NCBI RefSeq assembly: GCF_009727055.1
Contig: NC_052352.1
Location: 23,597,512 to 23,661,511 of the forward strand
DNA length: 64,000 nucleotides
DNA from: Benincasa hispida
Lineage: Eukaryota > Streptophyta > Magnoliopsida > Cucurbitales > Cucurbitaceae
Direction of reading: 5' to 3'
In this document: positions 1 to 11,896 of the stretch, piece after piece
How the letters are laid out: each line of letters begins with the position of its first letter
How positions within the stretch are numbered: the first letter of the stretch is position 1
Made by a program: the position numbers and the translations under genes
The notes under the pieces: model-generated
The model's input: only the letters and a program-made list of their open reading frames with translations
What the model was told of the DNA's origin: nothing
Database searches by the model: none

Positions 1-113
1 CAATTAAAGAATACTTGTAACTGTTCAACCAATTTGGACATAGTTGGATCAAGCTAAGATTAGTACAAATCATCTTTGTCTCATTAAAGTTCTTATGGTG
101 CTTTGTTCAGAAT

Positions 114-735
114 ATGAATTTATACGTGCTGCTTTGCTACATTTCAATCCTCTACCTTCGTTGGATACTGCGATTCAGGAAATCCTGTTTGAGGAAAAAT
201 GACTTAGCGTTGTTTCCTTCAAGAAATCAGAGGTTTTTCTCGAAAGTAATCATATGCATAGCACTCATGGAGCTCTTTTTTTGTAAGAACTACAGGCTCT
301 CTGGGTACAAGTTTGTTGATTGCCCTAAGATAGAGTGCATGTATTGTCATAAACGTGGGCATATTCTAGAAAATTGTCCTAGCGACCACCTTGACCTCCA
401 GGACATTATTCAAAGTCAAGGAATCTTCCTAAAACTAGTTTTTCTTCTGTTGTTGTTGTTGCCTCCTCTGCTAATCCTGACCATTCCTTGCCTATTTTTC
501 AGATGAGTGATCTACAAGACTTACTAAAACAGGTGATTTCATCCAATTCCTCTGCTATTGTAGTTTCTCTAGATAATCGGTGGCTCCTTGATTCTGCTTA
601 TTGCAATCATATGACATCTGACCTTTTATTTATGACTGCACCTACTCTTGCAAAATCATTTTCCCCCGTTTATTTTGCTGATGGCAATTGCATGATCATA
701 TCTCATGTTGGCTCCATTGACACTTTCTAATACTT
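114..735 (+). pseudogene. copia gag C-terminus and protease remnant
   Basis: A zinc knuckle of the form C-X2-C-X4-H-X4-C lies at 336-377 (residues CMYCHKRGHILENC). It would bind packaged RNA in the capsid. About 200 bases later, near 571-615, comes the usual protease context W-L-L-D-S, but the catalytic Asp-Ser-Gly triplet reads D-S-A, so the glycine is lost. The two parts lie in different frames (114-506 and 488-730), which shows a frameshift. Placement directly before a GAG-pre-integrase-like segment supports the assignment. Confidence 0.85.
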
Positions 736-867
736 ATTGTGTTCCAAACCTGACCTTTAACCTTGCTTCAGTTGGACAATTGTGTGACCTTGGCTTAACT
801 ATTTCTTTTTCTTCCACTAGGTGTTAGGTTCAGGATCCACAGACGGGACAAACGTGCAGGCCGCAAG

Positions 868-1760
868 GTGGGAAGATTGTTTGAGCTCACATCACTCAAG
901 CTTCCTACTTGTTCCATTTTTGCTCCCGTCACTAACTCCACTCTATATCAATGGCATCTTCATCTTGGTCATGTTTTTTCCAACAAACTTTGTCATTTAA
1001 TTTCTATTAGAAATTTGAATAATGTTTCCAAGTTTGTTCCTTTCAATTGTTTGAACTCCAAACTTGCAAAACAACATGTATTATCTTTTTCTCAGTCCAA
1101 CTCTATATGTGATCAATTTTTTGACTTAATTCATTTTGACATTTGAGGTTCTGCCCCTACTACTACTGTCAATGATTATCGCTATTTTGTTTTGTTCATT
1201 GATGATCACTCTCATTTTACATGGAAATATTTTCTTAAAAAACATTCTACCTTATCTCATATGTATATTGCTTTTACTAATATGGTTCAAACTCAGTTCT
1301 ATTGTACCATTAAAATTCTTCACACAGATAATGCCATGAAGTATAAGGACGTCAGTCTCCTTTCCTTTCTCACTCAGCATGGCACTCTTGTCTAGTGCTC
1401 TTGTCCACATACCTCTTAATAAAATGAGGGAGCAGAATGCAAACATCACCACATTCTAGACTCTTTTCGGGCTCAACTTCTTTCTGTCTCTTGTCCAGAA
1501 CAAATTTAGGGTGAGAATGCTTTTTCCTCTGTCTACACAATCAACCGCCTCCCTTTTTCGATCCTTCAAAACATCTCCCTATTCGAACAATTATATGATA
1601 CTCCTTATAACTATTCTAATCTTAAGGTCTTTGGTTGTGCATGTTTTATTCTTCTTCATCAACATGAACATATTAAATTAGAACCGCATGCACGTCTCTG
1701 TTATTTTATTGGTTACGGAATAGAACATAAAAGGTTTTTGTTGTTAGGATCCTCTTTCTA
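868..1760 (+). pseudogene. copia integrase remnant
   Basis: The segment opens with a GAG-pre-integrase signature WHLHLGH near 949-969, the start of the HHCC zinc-binding domain. A stop interrupts the frame after HFDI (about 1144). The core follows with FIDDHSHFTWKYF near 1195-1230 and a second catalytic-aspartate context HTDNAMKY near 1320-1342. Integrase joins element DNA to the host chromosome. Several stops and frame changes make it non-functional. The C-terminal part (about 1610-1760) matches the usual copia stretch before RT only loosely. Confidence 0.85.
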
Positions 1761-2129
1761 ACAGATTACGCATCTCTCACCATGTCACCTTTTGGGAGCA
1801 TACTATGTTCTCCAAACTCTCGTCCTTTCATACCCCTCTCTCAAGTTCTCGTTCCTTTATTATTGATGCTTCCATTGATCTTTTTCCTTCTTCTGAGTCC
1901 ATTTATGATATTGAACTTGAGTAATTTGCACCAGTTTCTGTGGACCAGGATCAGCCGTTTGTCTTAACTGTTGAACCAGGCCCTACTTTTGACCCTACTT
2001 TTTTTGTTTGACGCTCCACTCGGGTAAGAGTACCTTCCACTCATCTCCGAGATTTGCATTATTTTTCCACTATTGTTTCCTTGGTTGAACCTACCTCTTT
2101 CCATGAGGCAAGTACTAACCCTCTATAGT

Positions 2130-3030
2130 AGCAGACAGTGAATGAAGAAATCCAAGCTTTAGAGAAGATGCATATATAAGACTATGTTGATTTTCCCTTG
2201 GTAAAAAGCCCATTGGTTGCAAGTGAGTTTATAAGATCAAATCTCACTCTGATGGTTTTATCGAATGATACAAGACTCGACTTGTGGCAAAAGGATACTC
2301 TAAAGAGTATGATATCGAGTATGAAGAGACTTCCTCTGCCATGAATGACATCTGTTTGAAGTCTCTTAGTAGTTGCTACTGCCAAACAGTGGCCTCTCCT
2401 TCAGATGGATATCAAGAATGCCTTTCTTAATGAGGCCTTATCTGAGGAAGTATACATGCAACCACCATCGAGTATTTCTCCTCCACCTAGAAAGTCTGCC
2501 TCATTCTTCGTGCATTGTATAGTTTGAAGCAGGCTCTACGAGTTTGGTTTGCAACATTTAGTTCTACCATCACTCAACTTGGGTACACTTTCAGTCCACA
2601 TGATACGACACTCTTTACACGCCGGATATCTCATGGTATGGTTCTCCTTCTCTTATATGTTGACGATATGATTATTATCGGGGATGGCCCTCAGGCTATT
2701 TTTGATCTACAATGTTATCTTGGAGAACACTTTGAGATGAAATATTTAGGCTCACTCAGTTACTTTCTTGGTCTAGAAGTGTCAACAAACTCTGCTGTTT
2801 ATTTGTTGTCTTAAGCGAAATATGCCTCCGATCTATTGGCTCACTCAGGCATCACTGACTCTGTCACAACACCAATGCCACTCGATCCCAATGTTCACTT
2901 GACCTTTTGATGGAGTCCCGCTTGAAGATGTCTGTTTTTATTGCCAACTGGTTGGCAACCTTGTTATCTGACAGTAACTCGTCCAAATATTGCATATGTC
3001 GTTCATATTGTTAGTCAATTCATGGCTGCT
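2130..3030 (+). pseudogene. copia reverse transcriptase remnant
   Basis: Early RT motifs are visible only by shifting frame: a TRLVAKGYS-like block near 2276-2300, then a YSLKQA block at 2518-2535. The catalytic YVDD box lies near 2657-2670 (LLLLYVDDMIIIGD), followed by EMKYLGSLSYFLGLEV at about 2735-2780. The frame 2515-2814 is the longest intact piece (99 residues). A stop ends it, and the RT connection continues in other frames to about 3030 (PNIAYVVHIVSQFM). The enzyme would copy element RNA into DNA; this copy cannot. Confidence 0.9.
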
Positions 3031-3119
3031 CCATGAACCATTCATTTTACTGCCATTTTTCGTATCTTCGTTATGTTAAGAGTACTTTGGTGCATGAAAT
3101 CCAATTCTCTTCGCAATCA

Positions 3120-3555
3120 TCCCTAGTGTTATCAGACTACTTGGATGTTGATTGGGTTGGTGATCCCACTGATAAGCGCTCTACCTCTGTTCCTACGTAG
3201 TGACTCTCTCATTTCTTGGTGGAGTAAGAAACAGAGTGTTGTCTCTCGTTCTAGTACTGAATCTGAATATCGTGCTCTAGCTGATATGGGAGTCACTCAA
3301 CAACCTACAACTATCTTTCATTGTGACAATCGTAGTGTCATCTAGATTGCTCACAATGATATCTTTCATGAGCATACCAAACATAGTGAAAATGATAGTC
3401 AATTTGTTCGTTATCATCTCCTGAGTAAAACTCTTCTTTTACAATCTATCTCCACTGCTGAGCAACCAACTGATATTTTCACCAAGGCTTTACCATCCGA
3501 AAGCTTCCATCAGTTGCTTAACAAACTCAAGCTGGTTCTTACTCTGCCACTTTAA
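3120..3555 (+). pseudogene. copia RNase H remnant
   Basis: The block SLISWWSKKQSVVSRSSTES, about 3208-3267, is the typical copia RNase H start, followed by EYRALADMG. A shortened part near 3300-3345 gives IFHCDNRSVI, the catalytic D-N context. The tail (HTKH, DIFTKALP near 3375-3495) is still readable in another frame. RNase H removes the RNA template strand during reverse transcription. The frame stops at 3345, so the copy is broken. The end of the domain leads directly into the polypurine tract. Confidence 0.85.
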
Positions 3556-3556
3556 G

Positions 3557-3720
3557 TTTGAGGGAGGATGTGACCATATATTATGGCCAATTTTTTAAGT
3601 TAGAGAGAGCCTTTAGGTTCTATTTATAGTCTGTATACTTTGTATTTAAATCCCCATTCTCTTCGATAGAAAATGTACTTCTGATTCAAGACATTGTAAT
3701 AGTTTTATTTTGAAAAAATC
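3557..3720 (+). repeat. Polypurine tract and partial 3' LTR
   Basis: A purine run (GTTTGAGGGAGGAT, 3557-3568) is followed at 3569 by TGTGACC, a plausible LTR start with the usual TG. A TATA-like stretch (TATTTATAG) lies about 55 bases further on. No second copy is present in the window for comparison, so the LTR end is only estimated. Confidence 0.55.
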
Positions 3721-4379
3721 GATTATGTTTTATTTTTTTAGAAAATTTTTGATCATCCATACAAAAAAATCCAAGACCTAAGAAACAAAAGTCTAGAATT
3801 GTGGGAAAGTGAGAAAAATAAACCATTGGAAAGCAATGATCTCAGATTCTCAGAGCATGGCCTACCATGTTCCTTTTTCAGTTCTTTAATCCAAATATGA
3901 AAAATGGAGACACTGAAAGAAAAACAACAAATTTTCTTCTTCAATTTCAAAATTTCTCTTTTCAAATTCCAATTTTTTTGGTTTCACTTGCACTAAAGTA
4001 AATATAATCGGTGGCTTTTTAATCAGTATAATAATAATGCCCGACAAATCCCACGTCAAAAGAGATACCCCACGCCATCGCCGTACCAACCGCCGCGCTG
4101 CAGATGTTGACGGTACGCAGGTGTGGTTCCGGCGAACCCGTTTTTGATTTGTGAATTGTGATTTTGTGTCCACATACAACAATGGCCATATTTAAAGAGA
4201 ATAAGTTATCATCGTGCTTTTTCCTTTTCATATTGTTGCCTACAAATAAATTCCACCTTAACTTTTTCTATTCTTTCGGGCAAATGGTAAAAATCATCCA
4301 TAAAATAAGGTGATAGTTACAATTTTATCCTCAAACGATTACAATTGTATCCTCAAACTTATAATACGTTAGGATTGAT
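3721..4379. other. AT-rich spacer, no gene seen
   Basis: Open frames here (for example 3886-4182 on the minus strand) have low-complexity composition and no recognisable motif. A short GC-richer patch at about 4045-4140 stands out, but I cannot assign it. Confidence 0.5.
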
Positions 4380-4460
4380 TTTTACAGAGAGATCGAACCT
4401 CAAACTCTGAGGTCGATGATACAATTTTAGCCAGTTGAGCTATGTTACCCTGTCACTCTC
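4380..4460 (-). repeat. tRNA-derived SINE-like head
   Basis: On the minus strand, an A-box-like TAGCTCAACTGG is followed about 31 bases later by a B-box-like GGTTCGATCTC. These are the internal RNA polymerase III promoter blocks of a tRNA. The surrounding sequence does not fold as a full tRNA cloverleaf, which suggests a SINE head, not a tRNA gene. The downstream tail (lower coordinates) carries a short direct repeat at about 4318-4358. Confidence 0.6.
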
Positions 4461-5411
4461 AATTCAGCTCCAAAGAAAATTTGAATATTTGTAAACTAGT
4501 TTGCATGTAACTATTAATACATCAATCCATTATTTATAATTGATTGGTATAAAATTTTGTATTAGATTCTAAGAAAAAACATACTTTTTATAATAATAAA
4601 AAATTAGGTATTAAATCGACTTTCCATTAGTAATTAACGAAAAAAATCTGACAGAAGGATTAAGAAGTACCTCCCTTCTTTCATTTCACTTTGAAGAGTG
4701 AATCCATATCAATTTAATCACGCTTTCGTATATTTAGTCCTTTTTATTCCTTTATTTTATTAAATCATTCTTAAAACCGTGTAGGTTTGATCAATCTACG
4801 ATTAAATAAATGAAAAAAAAAAACATGCCTACTTTAAGTTGATAGATAATTTATTTAAAAAATATTACTAAAGAGGATTACACAAATATTCTTCGTAGAA
4901 TTAAAAATTAAAAGAGTGCTTAATTGCACTAATATAAAAGTTTAGTTACAAAAAAAAGAATTTAAGATAAAAGTTAAAAGGAAAGACAGAAAGTAATTTC
5001 ATTAGAATTCTGGATCCATAAGTAATTACTATAAAACAGTTGAACATGATTAAAAACTTTAATTTTTTCAAACTTGGATTCAAAGGAAACATTATCAAAC
5101 TAATTAAATAATTTATTTTTCTTTTTGGGTAGTTGGTCCACAAATTCCAGTCCTAGGTTCTGAAAAATTGCAAAGAGAAAAAGTAAAAGTGGAGGCTTTT
5201 TAGACAAAAGGACAAGAAAAAATGAAGTAAAAGGCAAATTACAATAAGTTGGGGGTGCCGACCAAAATGAATAGGTTTAATTTATCCGACAAAGGAGCTT
5301 TCAAGTCAACCACAATCAACTAAATCATCATTTACCTTTCCACCTAACACGTTTAATTAAACTAAATTCATTTAAACATCAAATTCATATAAAAGGAAAT
5401 ATGTAATTTTT
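4461..5411. other. AT-rich spacer, no gene seen
   Basis: Runs of A and T dominate, open frames are short, and no domain or repeat pair was recognised. Confidence 0.5.
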
Positions 5412-6212
5412 TTTTTTAAAATTAGGTACATTTAGTTCTTAAAGTTTCAATTTAGCCAATTTAATCCACCAATTTTCAAAAATAGATTTAAAACGTCCCT
5501 AATTCATATTAAATAGTTATTATTATTTTGTTTATTATTTTATTTTCTTTTCTTTTTTGATTTTTAATTGTTCTTTATGTTTGTTCTATGAATTTCAGAA
5601 GCATGGCAACGATTCTTCCCTATCTTTTACCACCATTGCTGCCAAGGAAGATTTTGATTCTTAATGTGCATCATCGAGGCTGTTTTCAAGATCACAAGTA
5701 CAAACCCCCCTGAATTTCTAATATGAAAATCGAATTTGGTTCTATTAATATCCGTTTGTTTCTTCTTTTTGATTGTTTCTTCTTTTTGATTCTATTGTGG
5801 GTGAATTGTTTTTTAGGGTTTTTTTTTTCTTTTTAACCAAGAAATCACTCAATGGAAAGAAGAACATAAATTAAGACTAGAGAAAAAGGAAAAATTTAAA
5901 AGTTCTAAGAGAGGAAGAAACTAACTCCAAGTCCTTTGACTGAAAAGAGAAGGAAAAAAAAAAACCAGTTGCGAGGTGAAGATGAAGAAGACGAAGGAAA
6001 AGAGAGAAGGAGGGAGGAGATATTTATTAGTTTTTTTAATTTAGAAATATTTAAAAAAATAAAAAAAATACTTAACTAATGGATTAGAGACCTTTTAAAT
6101 CTATTTTAAAAGACTGAGAGATTAAATTGACCAAATTGAAACTTTAGGGATTAAGTGCACTTCTTAAAAACTCAAAGACCAAAAAGATATTTTTCCTAAT
6201 TTTTTTTTATCC
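5412..6212. mobile_element. Long-terminal-inverted-repeat DNA element (MULE-like)
   Basis: The left arm (about 5415-5530) and the right arm (about 6030-6210) are imperfect reverse complements for more than 100 bases; both contain the block AAAGTTTCAATTT in inverted sense. The interior (5580-6010) has no transposase. It carries a more complex, gene-like patch at 5590-5710 and a purine-rich stretch at 5860-6020. Long inverted repeats with a non-coding or captured interior suit a non-autonomous Mutator-like or foldback element. The target duplication could not be settled because both edges are homopolymeric. Confidence 0.65.
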
Positions 6213-6249
6213 AATGAATATTTGAAAGGGGAAAAAAAATACAAGTTTT

Positions 6250-6850
6250 ATTGTAAGTTTTTTTAGTCTAGTTTATATTAAGTCATAAATTTTAAAATGT
6301 TATATGTTTACTCTCAGTTTTGAGTTTAATTTTCATTTGATTTCTAGATTTTAAAATGTTACATTTTATCGTTGAGTTTTAAGTTTAGTTTTTTATTTAA
6401 TACATAGGTTTCAATATCTTACACTTTTATACATGGATTTCATTATGACCACTTTTGTTCTTTGGCATTAAGTTTCATTTTTTAATTTTAAATAATAATG
6501 ACATGAAAATTAATATGTTAAGAGATTTTTTAATATTAATTTTAATAGTGATGAAAAACTAGGAAAGAAAAATAATTTTAATAATTTTAATGATTTTGAA
6601 TTGATTAATAGATATTAACACCAAGGACCAAAAGTGAGTATTTAGTGCATAGAGGTAATGAAGTATAAATCTTGAAACCCATGAATCAAATGTAAACAAA
6701 TCTCAAGAACAATGATAGAACTGTAACATTTTGAAACCTAAAAACCAAATAAAAACTAAATATAAAACTTAAGTACGGTAAAAATGTAATATTTTTAAAC
6801 CTAGGAATAGAAAAAATAAACTATATTAAAAACTCTGGAACCCAAATAGA
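6250..6850. mobile_element. Second inverted-repeat element, MITE-like
   Basis: Sequence at about 6260-6480 is matched in reverse complement by about 6610-6850. Each arm also repeats internally: TTTTAAAATGTTA-type blocks recur at 6288-6303 and 6349-6364, with counterparts in the right arm. The central 130 bases are AT-rich and non-coding. It lies next to the element at 5412-6212 but has different arms. No transposase or clear target duplication is visible. Confidence 0.6.
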
Positions 6851-6889
6851 AGTTTTACCAATTCAAAATTATCACCACAATGTTACAAT

Positions 6890-7000
6890 TTTTTTTAATA
6901 GTACAATATAGGATGAGGAGATTCGAATAATAGACCTCTTTAATCGTTAACATGACATACTGTGTGTTAGTTGAGCTGTGGTCATTTTGACCATCATAAT
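6890..7000 (-). repeat. tRNA-derived SINE-like fragment
   Basis: On the minus strand, an A-box-like ACAGCTCAACTAAC is followed by a B-box-like ATTCGAATCTCC, then a C/T-rich segment ending in an A-rich run (RC of about 6890-6905). It resembles the fragment at 4380-4460 and probably belongs to the same tRNA-derived family. Confidence 0.55.
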
Positions 7001-8149
7001 GTTACTAGTACTTTTAGCTAAATAAGTAAAGAAGATTAAACTATATATAATAAAAAAAACTTCTAAACTATGTTGTTTGGTTTCAATTATATTCTCTGTA
7101 ACTTTGAAAAGCTTCATTTGATAACATTCATGGAAAAGTTTGTGTGTAATTAATTATGTGTTACTTAAGTAAATAAATTTAAACACATACGGAAGTAAAT
7201 TAGGGGTTAGGATTAGTTTAAAAAAAAAAAAAAATTAGGAACGAAAAAAAAATAAAGAATTGGAGGCATGAAGTTGAAAGGTATATGACAATAGGTTTGG
7301 TTCATAGATAAGTCGTGCGTTTTTATTTTCTTTCCATGTATGTATAATGTATTTAGATATGTTCACAAAAGAATAAACTGAATTTAGAGGGAAAACCCCC
7401 TACAAGATTTGTTTTGAAAAATACATCAAATTTTAAAAATTAAAATGAAAATTTTAAAAGTTTACGGGTGTAATTGAAATCAACATATAATTCAATTTTT
7501 TTTTTGATAATTTAAAGAATTAAGAATATCAATACCAACATAGTTTAATTGTAATTGATATCCATCTACTCAACTAGCAATCATGCATAACTTATTTTTA
7601 TAAACGTGCATGATTTTTTTTAAAAAAATTTTCGTTTTCATATCCTTTTTGAAGATTTTTCTTAGTTTTTTTTAATTTTTTTTAATTTTGTGAGGAATCT
7701 TGAAAAAAAAAAACCTTCTACTTCTATCGTAGGAATAAACAGAAAAATAATAGAGAAATTAAAAGAAAATAATAAAAACTGAGAACACAAAAATTTATGT
7801 GGAAAACTCCCATCTGGAGAAAAACTATGACCCACCAGAATAAAATCTACTATATGAAAAATTGTTAAAAGCACACAGAACAATTCTCTTTCTTGGCCCC
7901 AATTTCAAGATGTAACTCCCAAGCTCTCATGGGATTCTTTAGGTTAAGAGAAGAACTCAGACTTGAAGCCTTGTAAGGAAAAAAATTGGTTAAAGTACCT
8001 AAACTATGCCTTGGAAGAGGTAATAGTACTTGGGAAAATTTTTAAGTGTTGGAGGCCTAATAGATTGGAGGTAATAGTACTTAGGAAAATTTATGCTATG
8101 AGAAGGAGATAAAAACCAAGGAAGAAATAAGTTGAGGAAGAGTTGGACA
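7001..8149. other. AT-rich spacer, no gene seen
   Basis: No domain is recognisable. At about 7780-7930 the composition becomes more mixed, with phrases like GTGGAAAACTCCC that are common in plant LTR or leader sequence, but I cannot delimit an element. Confidence 0.4.
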
Positions 8150-10146
8150 GATAGGGGAGGAGTGAATGCATAGGAGGACTATGTGGATTCCATTTAGGGG
8201 CTATGAAGAGCAAGATGAAAGCATGAGACAACCGTTTAGGAAGGAGTTATACCAAGAAACTCTAGGAAAGGATTGGTGAATGCATAGGGACAAGGTTGGA
8301 TGTAAAGTGACACTTAAAGGGTCACTTTGAGAGTATAACCTCAAGAGAATGGTCTTGGAAGCACAAGTTGAAAAGAGGAACATGCGTTGAACATTTGGTA
8401 GACGCATATGAGGGAGATGTTGGACGCATACAAGATTGTTGGTGAGGTACCATGTGTTGACTTGAGTTACTTGGGGAGCAAGGTCGAATTGACAACAAGG
8501 TGAGGTACATGGCTCAACCAAATGAAGTCTTGGCCAAGCCAAGAGGAGGTGAACGCATGAGAGAGCATGCAAAATGTTGAAGTGCCACCTCAAGGGATTA
8601 TATGTTGGCCTATACCTGGTGAAGACATCTAAGTCTTGCATATAAGTAGAAGGTGTCAAGAAGTGTTGTGTTGGGCATTGCATGGTGTTGACACTTAGGT
8701 TTTTTATGCATAGGGAGCATGAAGAGGATGACAAGGACAAACTTAGAGGCCTAGAAATACCTTACGAAGGTCTCATTTCACCTCAAAACTCAAAGTTTCC
8801 TTAGAGAAGACTTATAAAGGAGGGAATCAGAGAGAATTAGGATTTTCGAGGGAGGCCTATGCATTGAGGAAGGTACCTATGTGTTGAGCATACTAGCCAT
8901 GCGCCCAACATTATGTCCATACATTGAGCAGAGCAGTTTAGGTGTCCAGAAGAGCTGCCATGTGGCCAACTGCCCTAAGGAAGCCCTCTCTGTGCCCACA
9001 ACTGTCCAAGAGTGTTCAAAGGCCTAGTTTCATATCAGTTGGAGTTGGTAAACAAGGTTTAGGGCCAAAAAGGTATTCTACGGTTATTCTAGTCCTAAAC
9101 ATGAGATTTTAAGCTAAAATTGGGATAGTGCAGGCCTGAGACCCGACGAAGAACCTAGGTACCATAAGGCTTGGAAGAAAAGGGAAAAACCTATTAGCGA
9201 ATTGCGAGTGGTATTTTCTTTAGTTGTTGTTGTGAATTTCCATACATGTATATGTATAACTTGTTTGGTGATTAAGAATACACTGCAGATGGTTAGGGGG
9301 TCATAGGGCCTAGTTTCTAAACCTGTGACGGAATCTCACGGGATGGTCAGGGGGTCGTAAGGCCTAGCTCTTGAGCCTGTGGATAGAACCTCTTGTAGGA
9401 TGGTTAGAGGACTGATAGGTCTAGTTTCTAAGCCCACACGAGGTAGAGCTATGTGCACATAGAGAAATAAAGCTAACTGTCTACCTTGTAGGTAGGGATA
9501 ACAATAAACGGATATGTGCAAACCTGAGGTTTGAGTAGTAACCTCGTGGTGTTGATTTGTTGCTAGTGAGCCTTACCATTCATTGGGCTTTCAGCTCATT
9601 CTTTTCTCTTATGTTTTTCCTTTGCAAGTAGTAGAAGAGTTTGCGTTGTTGCGAGAAGAGGAGGTCTGCCACGAGTTAAATATTTTATATAGTAATTATC
9701 CACTTACACGTAGGATCAGTATCATGAACGATGATTGTATTGAGATTACTCTACATCAACTAAGGTAATCAATGTTAAGCGATCGAGCAAAAGGGCTCTT
9801 CGTCAATTAAGGCAAGAGGATGATAGTTTTCAAACAAACTAACGATGGTTGGGATTTCCAGGGTTTTAAGAAATACTCATAGAGAGGTTACATTCTTTTA
9901 TGGAATTAGAACTATTTCTTAACTCTAAGACATAGAGATTTATGCTATATTCAACAAACTATATTTTCATAGCATGTTTGTTATGTAAGTATGTTTTAAA
10001 AGATAGTCATTCACTAGGCATTTTAGCTCAACCTTTTCAAATTTTTTCACTTTTTCCAGGTAGCGATCAATTCCTTGGAGCCTAGTTGATCTACTAGTTT
10101 GCCATAAAAATCAAAGATCCCAGAGAAATAGGAGCTTAGGTGGTCT
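8150..10146. repeat. LTR-like or leader-like transposon debris
   Basis: The region is less AT-rich than its neighbours and has no coding domain. Two stretches (about 9575-9650 and 10005-10080) repeat the arrangement TTAGCTCA or TTCAGCTCA, pyrimidine tract, then CAGGTAG or CAAGTAG, which suggests duplicated LTR-end sequence. A TATA-like ACTTATAAAGG lies at 8808-8818. The minus-strand frame at 8201-8740 (179 residues) has no recognisable domain and looks accidental. I regard the region as a decayed Ty3-gypsy-like LTR or a large derivative without coding capacity. Confidence 0.4.
9288..9455 (+). repeat. Three-unit imperfect tandem repeat, about 56 bp
   Basis: Units start at about 9288, 9342 and 9399. 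Each begins GATGGTYAGRGG and continues with a GGCCTAG or GGTCTAG block and an AGCC or AACC block. Confidence 0.7.
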
Positions 10147-10494
10147 TGAAGGGAATAGAATTCTCGTGGAAGCGTGAGATCGCCTTACATTTAGTTTTTC
10201 CATTTAATAGAAACAAAAATACATTAGTCCACACAAGAAGAATAGAGGATAAACATCAAAATTAGCATGCTGTGGAAGAAGAAGAAAAGGGATAGAAGGA
10301 CCTCACCTTTGTTGAATCTCGATCTTCTCGTAAATTCCTCTTGCTTGTCTCACGAACACCTCTTCAACGATCAGGGACACGATCGAAAGAATAACCTTGT
10401 TATTCTCTAGGACTCCAAGGGTTAGAAGTGTGGTCTCTAAAGCTTAGAAGAGGAAGAGGTAGAGAGAATTTGTTGAGAGAGTAAAGAGGAATTT
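10147..10494 (-). repeat. 3' part of copia LTR (type A), first half
   Basis: It starts on the plus strand with TGAAGGGAATAGAATTC, the inverted 3' end of the type A LTR also seen at 21383, 43853, 47810 and 62476. The match resumes at 13251 after the nested insertion: CCTAAATGGGCTATAAGG at 13295-13312 is the inverse of sequence near 20950 in the complete LTR. Confidence 0.8.
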
Positions 10495-11888
10495 TGTCAC
10501 ACCCCGTCCCAGACTACCCTTTTAGCCTGAGAAAGGGCGTGACTGCAGCAGTTATCAACCTTTTTGTTGACACTTACTGCCTAATAACTCTTGTGAAAAT
10601 AACTCTGATACCAATGAACAATTTCAACAGTCAACTGATTAAGTCAAGGAGGCAATCAATAGCTGATTAAGTAGGCTCATTTTATTACAACAATGTAACG
10701 TTTATACAACTCCAAGACTTAACAATAAACAAATAACTTTGTCAAAGAAAATATACTTTTGGAAATTAATGCATAATAAACAAGAACATTACCACAAGTT
10801 CACAATTATTTTTCGGCCAAACTGCTGGATAATCCCCAGCTCAATCGCTGCTTAAAACAATCAACCCCAGCTTGACCGCTGGTTATCACATAATAAAAAC
10901 ATCTCCAGCTTTACCATTGGTTATCCCTGGCATGATCCTACATTTTTCCTAATACTTTCACACGTATACTAAGACAAAAACAATTTCCTGTGGAAACTTT
11001 TCCCGTACCCTAATATCCCATCAATGTGCACATCGACTATTTTTCCGCTAGCTATGCTTAGATAACTTGACTATATTTCCCGTCAATCATCACAAACTAT
11101 CATTTTCCATCGACCGAAGCCGACTATATTTTCCCGTCAAGTACCTTTTCAAGCCTGCTAACTATACATCTCAGGTACAATTTCAGTTTCCAAATCAAAC
11201 ATACAAGCAATATCTTAACAAGCATAGTAACAAGATAAACTTATATCCATGATCATGCCAATTTAACATTATCCCCTATATATATTTACCTATATATAGA
11301 AATTACATCAACAATACAACAACACAATAACCACTCACCTTGGTTGGTTAGGAACTTTCCTTTCCGAAGTTCTTTAGATTTCCTTGGTTCCCTTTTGAAA
11401 CCTAAATTCAAGATTCAATTATCAGTTTATATTACTAATAGTTTTAGAATTTATTTTAAGATACTTCCTTCTACAAACATGTTCATGTCTCAGGAAGCTT
11501 ATCATAAAATCTTAGCTCATAAATCCTCGTGGTTTGGCCGGAAACATCAAAAAATCGAGACTGGCCCAGCTTACCCGATTGCTCGACCCCTATGTCTTGT
11601 CCTCATTCTCCAGCCCGATTCCTTGGAGCTTTTTCTTCGGCAGCCCTACCCTAAAAACTAGACTCTTTTAGCTTTCAGAGGGCTTTGAAATCACATCAAA
11701 CGAATTATTCTGTGAGAACTCCTCGTTCCAAGTTGATGCTACTTTCTGTGTTTTCTATCCGACAGCATCTCCCCTCTTGGAACTTCTTGACCAACGCATG
11801 GTCTTGCTACTAAGCATGGTCTCCTCCCAATACACTCTTCTTTATGTCGTTTGAAGAGAATTGAGTTCTTAGCTGAAGTCCTTGGCCC

Positions 11889-11896
11889 TATTTATA
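11889..11896 (-). promoter_or_regulatory. TATA box of nested LTR element
   Basis: Inverse reads TATAAATA within CGCCTATAAATAGGG, the usual form of a plant LTR promoter. It is the best evidence that transcription of this element runs on the minus strand. Confidence 0.6.

Larger units (their letters stand above)
1..3720 (+). mobile_element. Degenerate Ty1/copia retrotransposon, 5' end outside window
   Basis: Copia domains appear in canonical order on the plus strand: gag with a CCHC knuckle, protease, integrase, RT with a YVDD box, RNase H, then a polypurine tract. Stops and frameshifts interrupt every domain, so the element is dead. The first 110 bases already resemble the C-terminal half of a copia gag domain once the frame is shifted, so the 5' LTR, primer site and gag start lie upstream of the window. 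The 3' boundary is set by the purine tract near 3557-3568 and a following TG; the far end of the 3' LTR is uncertain. Confidence 0.9.

Noticed and set aside
3886..4231. Overlapping minus-strand frames of 98 and 70 codons as a small gene
   Set aside because: Low complexity, no motif, no support from splice-like or promoter context.
4380..4460. A true tRNA gene
   Set aside because: Only the A- and B-box-like blocks fit; the acceptor and anticodon stems do not pair.
8201..8740. 179-codon minus-strand open frame
   Set aside because: No recognisable domain, odd composition rich in S, L, C and H, and it lies in LTR-like debris.
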